Shown one piece after another: positions 7,113-11,355 of a stretch of DNA of 11,355 nt (position 1 is its first letter; each line of letters begins with the position of its first letter). The notes under the pieces were generated by a model that ran no database searches, had not been told where the DNA came from, and saw only the letters and a list, made by a program, of their open reading frames with translations. The DNA is from Candidatus Omnitrophota bacterium (GTDB taxonomy: Bacteria > Verrucomicrobiota > Verrucomicrobiia > Limisphaerales > UBA1319), in contig JAMCZD010000338.1 in NCBI GenBank assembly GCA_023473405.1, positions 1-11,355 of the forward strand, in the 5' to 3' direction. The position numbers and the translations under genes were made by a program.

Positions 7113-7135
7113 ATTAATATTAGCATAATATTAAT
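7113..7135. promoter_or_regulatory. Perfect 10-bp AT-only inverted repeat with 3-nt spacer
   Basis: Left arm ATTAATATTA (7113-7122), spacer GCA, right arm TAATATTAAT (7126-7135), with no mismatch. It lies in the AT-rich tract about 40 bp upstream of the proposed cysM -35 box. The symmetry and promoter-proximal position suggest a dimeric regulator site. A cruciform or AT-rich upstream element is also possible. It is not a terminator: the stem is A/T only and no T-run follows. Confidence 0.4.
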
Positions 7136-7173
7136 GTTAATCCAGGATGACATGCTGCTTTATTCGGGTCCGT

Positions 7174-7202
7174 TTGAGTATTTGGAGCAAATGCGATAGA
7201 TT
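7174..7202 (+). promoter_or_regulatory. Candidate sigma70 promoter for cysM
   Basis: TTGAGT (7174-7179), a 17-nt spacer and TAGATT (7197-7202) match the sigma70 consensus in four and five of six positions. Transcription would start near 7209 and leave a leader of about 120 nt before cysM. Confidence 0.45.
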
Positions 7203-7265
7203 GATTATTCATGGGCTGTTTCACTCGGTGTGTTAAGGTGCCGGCGCCGCGCCTCTTGCTTCTCT

Positions 7266-7283
7266 GGCCACTTAGCAGTGGTC
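7266..7283 (+). other. Short hairpin in the cysM leader
   Basis: GGCCACT-TAGC-AGTGGTC can fold into a 7-bp stem (one G-U pair) with a 4-nt loop, in the leader about 46 nt before the cysM ATG. No T-run follows and no known riboswitch is recognisable, so any regulatory role is speculative. Confidence 0.3.
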
Positions 7284-7329
7284 GGATTGCCTAACGTCGG
7301 GCTGGTGCCGTAATTCGGAAGGAGCTGGA

Positions 7330-8217
7330 ATGTACAAGAGTATCGAGGAGTTTGTCGGCAACACGCCCCTGGTGAAGCTGAAGCGCTTGCCGGGCAACAC
7401 CAGCAATACTGTGCTGGTCAAGCTGGAAGGCAACAATCCGGCCGGTTCGGTCAAGGACCGGCCGGCGCTGTTCATGATCAAGCGTGCTGAAGCCCGTGGC
7501 GAGCTCAAGCCGGGCGACACCCTGATCGAGGCAACCAGCGGCAACACCGGCATCGCCTTGGCGATGGCGGCGGCAATGCGTGGCTACAACATGGTGCTGG
7601 TGATGCCGGAGCATATGAGCGTGGAGCGGCGCCAGGTGATGCGCGCTTTCGGCGCGGAGCTCGTGCTGACGCCGAAGGCAGGCGGTATGGAAGGGGCGAT
7701 AGATACCGCCAACCGGATGCGGAATGAAGGCAGGGGGGTGATTCTCGACCAGTTTTCCAACCCTGACAATCCGCAGTCACATTACGAAGGCACCGGTCCG
7801 GAAATCTGGCGCGATACGCAGGGGACAATCACCCATTTTGTCAGCAGCATGGGCACCACCGGCACCATCATGGGGTGTTCCCGATATTTCAAGGAGCAGA
7901 AATCCGATATTCAGATCATCGGCGTTCATCCCTGCGAAGGATCGCAGATCCCCGGCATCCGCAAATGGCCTGAGGCCTATGTGCCGAAAATCTGCGACTT
8001 CAGGCGGGTGGACAGGATGGTCGAGGTGAGCCAGCAGGAAGCGGAAGTAATGACGAGGCGCCTGGCGGCGGAGGAAGGTATCTTCGCCGGCATTTCGTCC
8101 GGCGGCGCACTGGCGGCCGCACTCAGGATTTCCGCGGAATGCGAGAATGCCGTGATCGTGTCCATCGTCTGCGATCGAGGCGACCGTTACCTGTCGACGG
8201 GAGTGTTCCCGGCCTGA
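7330..8217 (+). CDS. cysM: Cysteine synthase B / thiosulfate-dependent O-acetylserine sulfhydrylase
   Basis: A 295-residue PLP fold-type II enzyme. It joins O-acetyl-L-serine with sulfide to give cysteine, or with thiosulfate to give S-sulfocysteine, in the cytoplasm. Visible features: the opening IEEFVGNTPLVKL, the PLP lysine K42 in NNPAGSVKDRPA, the substrate loop TSGNTG (69-74), and the phosphate-binding GTTGT loop in SSMGTTGTIMG (about 171-181). AGISSGGALAAA and CDRGDRYLSTGVF close the protein. KDRPA and the length near 300 favour CysM over the longer CysK, whose usual motif is KDR(I/P) with a longer C-terminal part. The ATG is preceded by AAGGAG at good spacing. It is transcribed alone, convergent with the next gene, with only 13 nt between stops. 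Thiosulfate use would connect it to the sulfur-anion genes to its left (inference). Confidence 0.95.
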   Translation: MYKSIEEFVGNTPLVKLKRLPGNTSNTVLVKLEGNNPAGSVKDRPALFMIKRAEARGELKPGDTLIEATSGNTGIALAMAAAMRGYNMVLVMPEHMSVERRQVMRAFGAELVLTPKAGGMEGAIDTANRMRNEGRGVILDQFSNPDNPQSHYEGTGPEIWRDTQGTITHFVSSMGTTGTIMGCSRYFKEQKSDIQIIGVHPCEGSQIPGIRKWPEAYVPKICDFRRVDRMVEVSQQEAEVMTRRLAAEEGIFAGISSGGALAAALRISAECENAVIVSIVCDRGDRYLSTGVFPA

Positions 8218-8230
8218 TTCTCGCCGCGGT

Positions 8231-9022
8231 TCAGCACTGCTCCCACGGCAAGCCGTCGAAGCGCCAGCCGTTGCGGTTGCCGCGCTGATGATGCTCGTCG
8301 AGCTCGCCCTCGAAGCCGTAGAGCACGTTGTAAACTTCCGTCATTCCCGTCGCCAGGAGCATTTTTCCGGCCTCCGCAGAGCGATTGCCGCTGCGGCAGA
8401 TCAGCACCACCGGCCGGTTCAGGCTGGCCGCCATCTTGACCTCGGCAATGAAGTTCGGGTTCAAATCCCAGTCCGGCGTGTTGTACCAGGGGATGATCAC
8501 CGCGCCGACGGGGTGGCCGACGAAAAGGAATTCCATCTCGCTGCGCACGTCGATGAGCACGGCGTTGGGGTTGTCGTGCAGATATTTGTGGGCTTGCCGG
8601 GGTGTGAGGTGTTCCAGGGCGTGACCTTCGTGTACCGCCAGGCTGGCGGCATACTTCATGTCCTCTTCCAGAATGTGGACGGTCAGCCAGTCGAACAGGA
8701 ATGCCATCAGTTCGTTTCCCAGATCGCCGTGTAATTTCCTGCCGTCGAATTCGGCTATACGCCGGATCAGCTCGGCGTGGGCCTCGCAGTGTTCGTCATA
8801 ATGGATATAATTTCCCTCGCGCATCAGCCGTTCCTCGAAATCGAAGTGGGTGCGGGTATAGTCGATCAGCGCCTTGAGCGTGGCGTCGATCGCTTCTTCC
8901 GCGTTGCCTTGCATGATCTGATCGTAGAGGTTGTTGATCAGGGCGAACAGCTTTTTGTGCTGCTGGTCGATCTCAGGGATTTGAACGCTGTATTGGTCGT
9001 TCCAGACAAGCAGTACCGGCAT
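8231..9022 (-). CDS. Bacteriohemerythrin-rhodanese fusion protein
   Basis: A 263-residue soluble protein. Residues 1-130 form a hemerythrin domain with all seven expected di-iron ligands: H22, H59, E63, H78, H82, H116 and D121 (motifs IDQQHKKLF, HFDFEERLM, HYDEHCEAH, HILEEDMKY). Residues 138-263 are a rhodanese domain with LIDVRSEMEF and the active loop CRSGNRS (C209), ending in GWRFDGLPWEQC. Hemerythrin binds O2 or possibly NO; rhodanese carries a persulfide and moves sulfane sulfur, so the fusion probably links oxygen or redox sensing to sulfur transfer (inference). ATG 9022 has GGAG 7 nt upstream and begins the standard hemerythrin sequence MPVLLVWNDQYSVQIPEID. A longer in-frame start at 9235 would run into metH and is unlikely. 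It converges with cysM and diverges from metH. Confidence 0.9.
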   Translation of the reverse strand: MPVLLVWNDQYSVQIPEIDQQHKKLFALINNLYDQIMQGNAEEAIDATLKALIDYTRTHFDFEERLMREGNYIHYDEHCEAHAELIRRIAEFDGRKLHGDLGNELMAFLFDWLTVHILEEDMKYAASLAVHEGHALEHLTPRQAHKYLHDNPNAVLIDVRSEMEFLFVGHPVGAVIIPWYNTPDWDLNPNFIAEVKMAASLNRPVVLICRSGNRSAEAGKMLLATGMTEVYNVLYGFEGELDEHHQRGNRNGWRFDGLPWEQC

Positions 9023-9110
9023 GGCGGGCTCCAAAATAATATTTGATGAGTCCAGTATAAGCACGGAGCGCCTTCCTTGCCACCCCGCAGCATCGCATGG
9101 ACGGAAAAGG

Positions 9111-9116
9111 TATAAT
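9111..9116 (+). promoter_or_regulatory. Possible -10 box of metH
   Basis: TATAAT, a perfect -10 hexamer, stands 40 nt before the metH ATG in the spacer between divergent genes. No good -35 box is found 16-18 nt upstream, so the call rests on one hexamer. No cobalamin riboswitch fits in the short leader. Confidence 0.3.
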
Positions 9117-9155
9117 AACCGGCAGCCGATGCTGATAATGAAAGAACCTGCGCTA

Positions 9156-11355
<2,200 letters not shown>

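Larger units (their letters stand above)
6893..7329. other. AT-rich intergenic region between divergent tauE-like operon and cysM
   Basis: No gene is convincing here. The two overlapping short ORFs (minus 7153-6962, plus 6978-7199) have no family features or good ribosome binding sites. The stretch 6950-7200 is clearly richer in A and T than both flanks. It must hold the promoters of two divergent transcripts and contains two inverted repeats (7025-7039 and 7113-7135). On the minus strand I see no strong -35/-10 pair for the operon; TTGCAC (7020-7015) with TATTTT 16 nt further on is the best but weak candidate. Confidence 0.6.

Noticed and set aside
6962..7199. Two overlapping short ORFs (63 and 73 codons) in the AT-rich spacer
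   Set aside because: No ribosome binding sites, no motifs, and they lie on opposite strands over the same low-complexity promoter DNA.
8214..8235. Shared bidirectional terminator between the convergent cysM and hemerythrin-rhodanese genes
   Set aside because: Only 13 nt separate the stops, and no stem-loop with a T-run is visible on either strand.

Overview
The window looks like chromosomal DNA of a sulfur-metabolising proteobacterium. A betaproteobacterium of the Thiobacillus/Sulfuricella/Gallionella kind is my best guess, inferred from the style of the housekeeping genes and the sulfur theme rather than from a marker gene. There are no RNA genes, transposases, integrases or CRISPR arrays.

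Left block (1-6892, all minus strand). A tightly spaced, operon-like row of eight genes is transcribed right to left: a secreted/membrane protein with half of a TauE/SafE permease (6892-5615); a second small protein that is the other TauE half (5588-5199); a cytoplasmic molybdopterin bis-PGD oxidoreductase without a Tat signal (5100-3019); a four-cluster 4Fe-4S subunit (3002-2490); a second four-cluster 4Fe-4S protein broken by one base in a G7 run (2371-1846); an NAD(P)/FAD pyridine nucleotide-disulfide-type oxidoreductase (1797-532); an unannotated 36-residue ORF that overlaps the flavoprotein stop (535-425); and an ArsC-like thiol phosphatase/arsenate reductase cut by the window edge (420-1). 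Together they suggest a soluble Mo enzyme wired through about eight [4Fe-4S] clusters to a pyridine-nucleotide flavoprotein, coupled to an anion (probably sulfite) exporter made of two half-proteins. The substrate cannot be read from the sequence; a sulfur oxyanion (thiosulfate, polysulfide or sulfite) is the most economical guess, with arsenic chemistry as the alternative because of the ArsC-like gene.

Middle (6893-7329). An AT-rich intergenic region separates this block from the rest. It carries a perfect 10-bp inverted repeat with a 3-nt spacer, a smaller inverted repeat, and a sigma70-like promoter pointing at cysM.

Right block (7330-11355). Visibly more GC-rich core genes: cysM (O-acetylserine/thiosulfate sulfhydrylase, plus), a convergent hemerythrin-rhodanese fusion (minus), and a divergent cobalamin-dependent methionine synthase metH (plus, cut at the right edge after 733 codons). 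CysM, the rhodanese domain and TauE all handle reduced sulfur or sulfite, so sulfur handling links both halves of the window. The change in composition at about 6.9-7.2 kb suggests the left operon may be an accessory acquisition.
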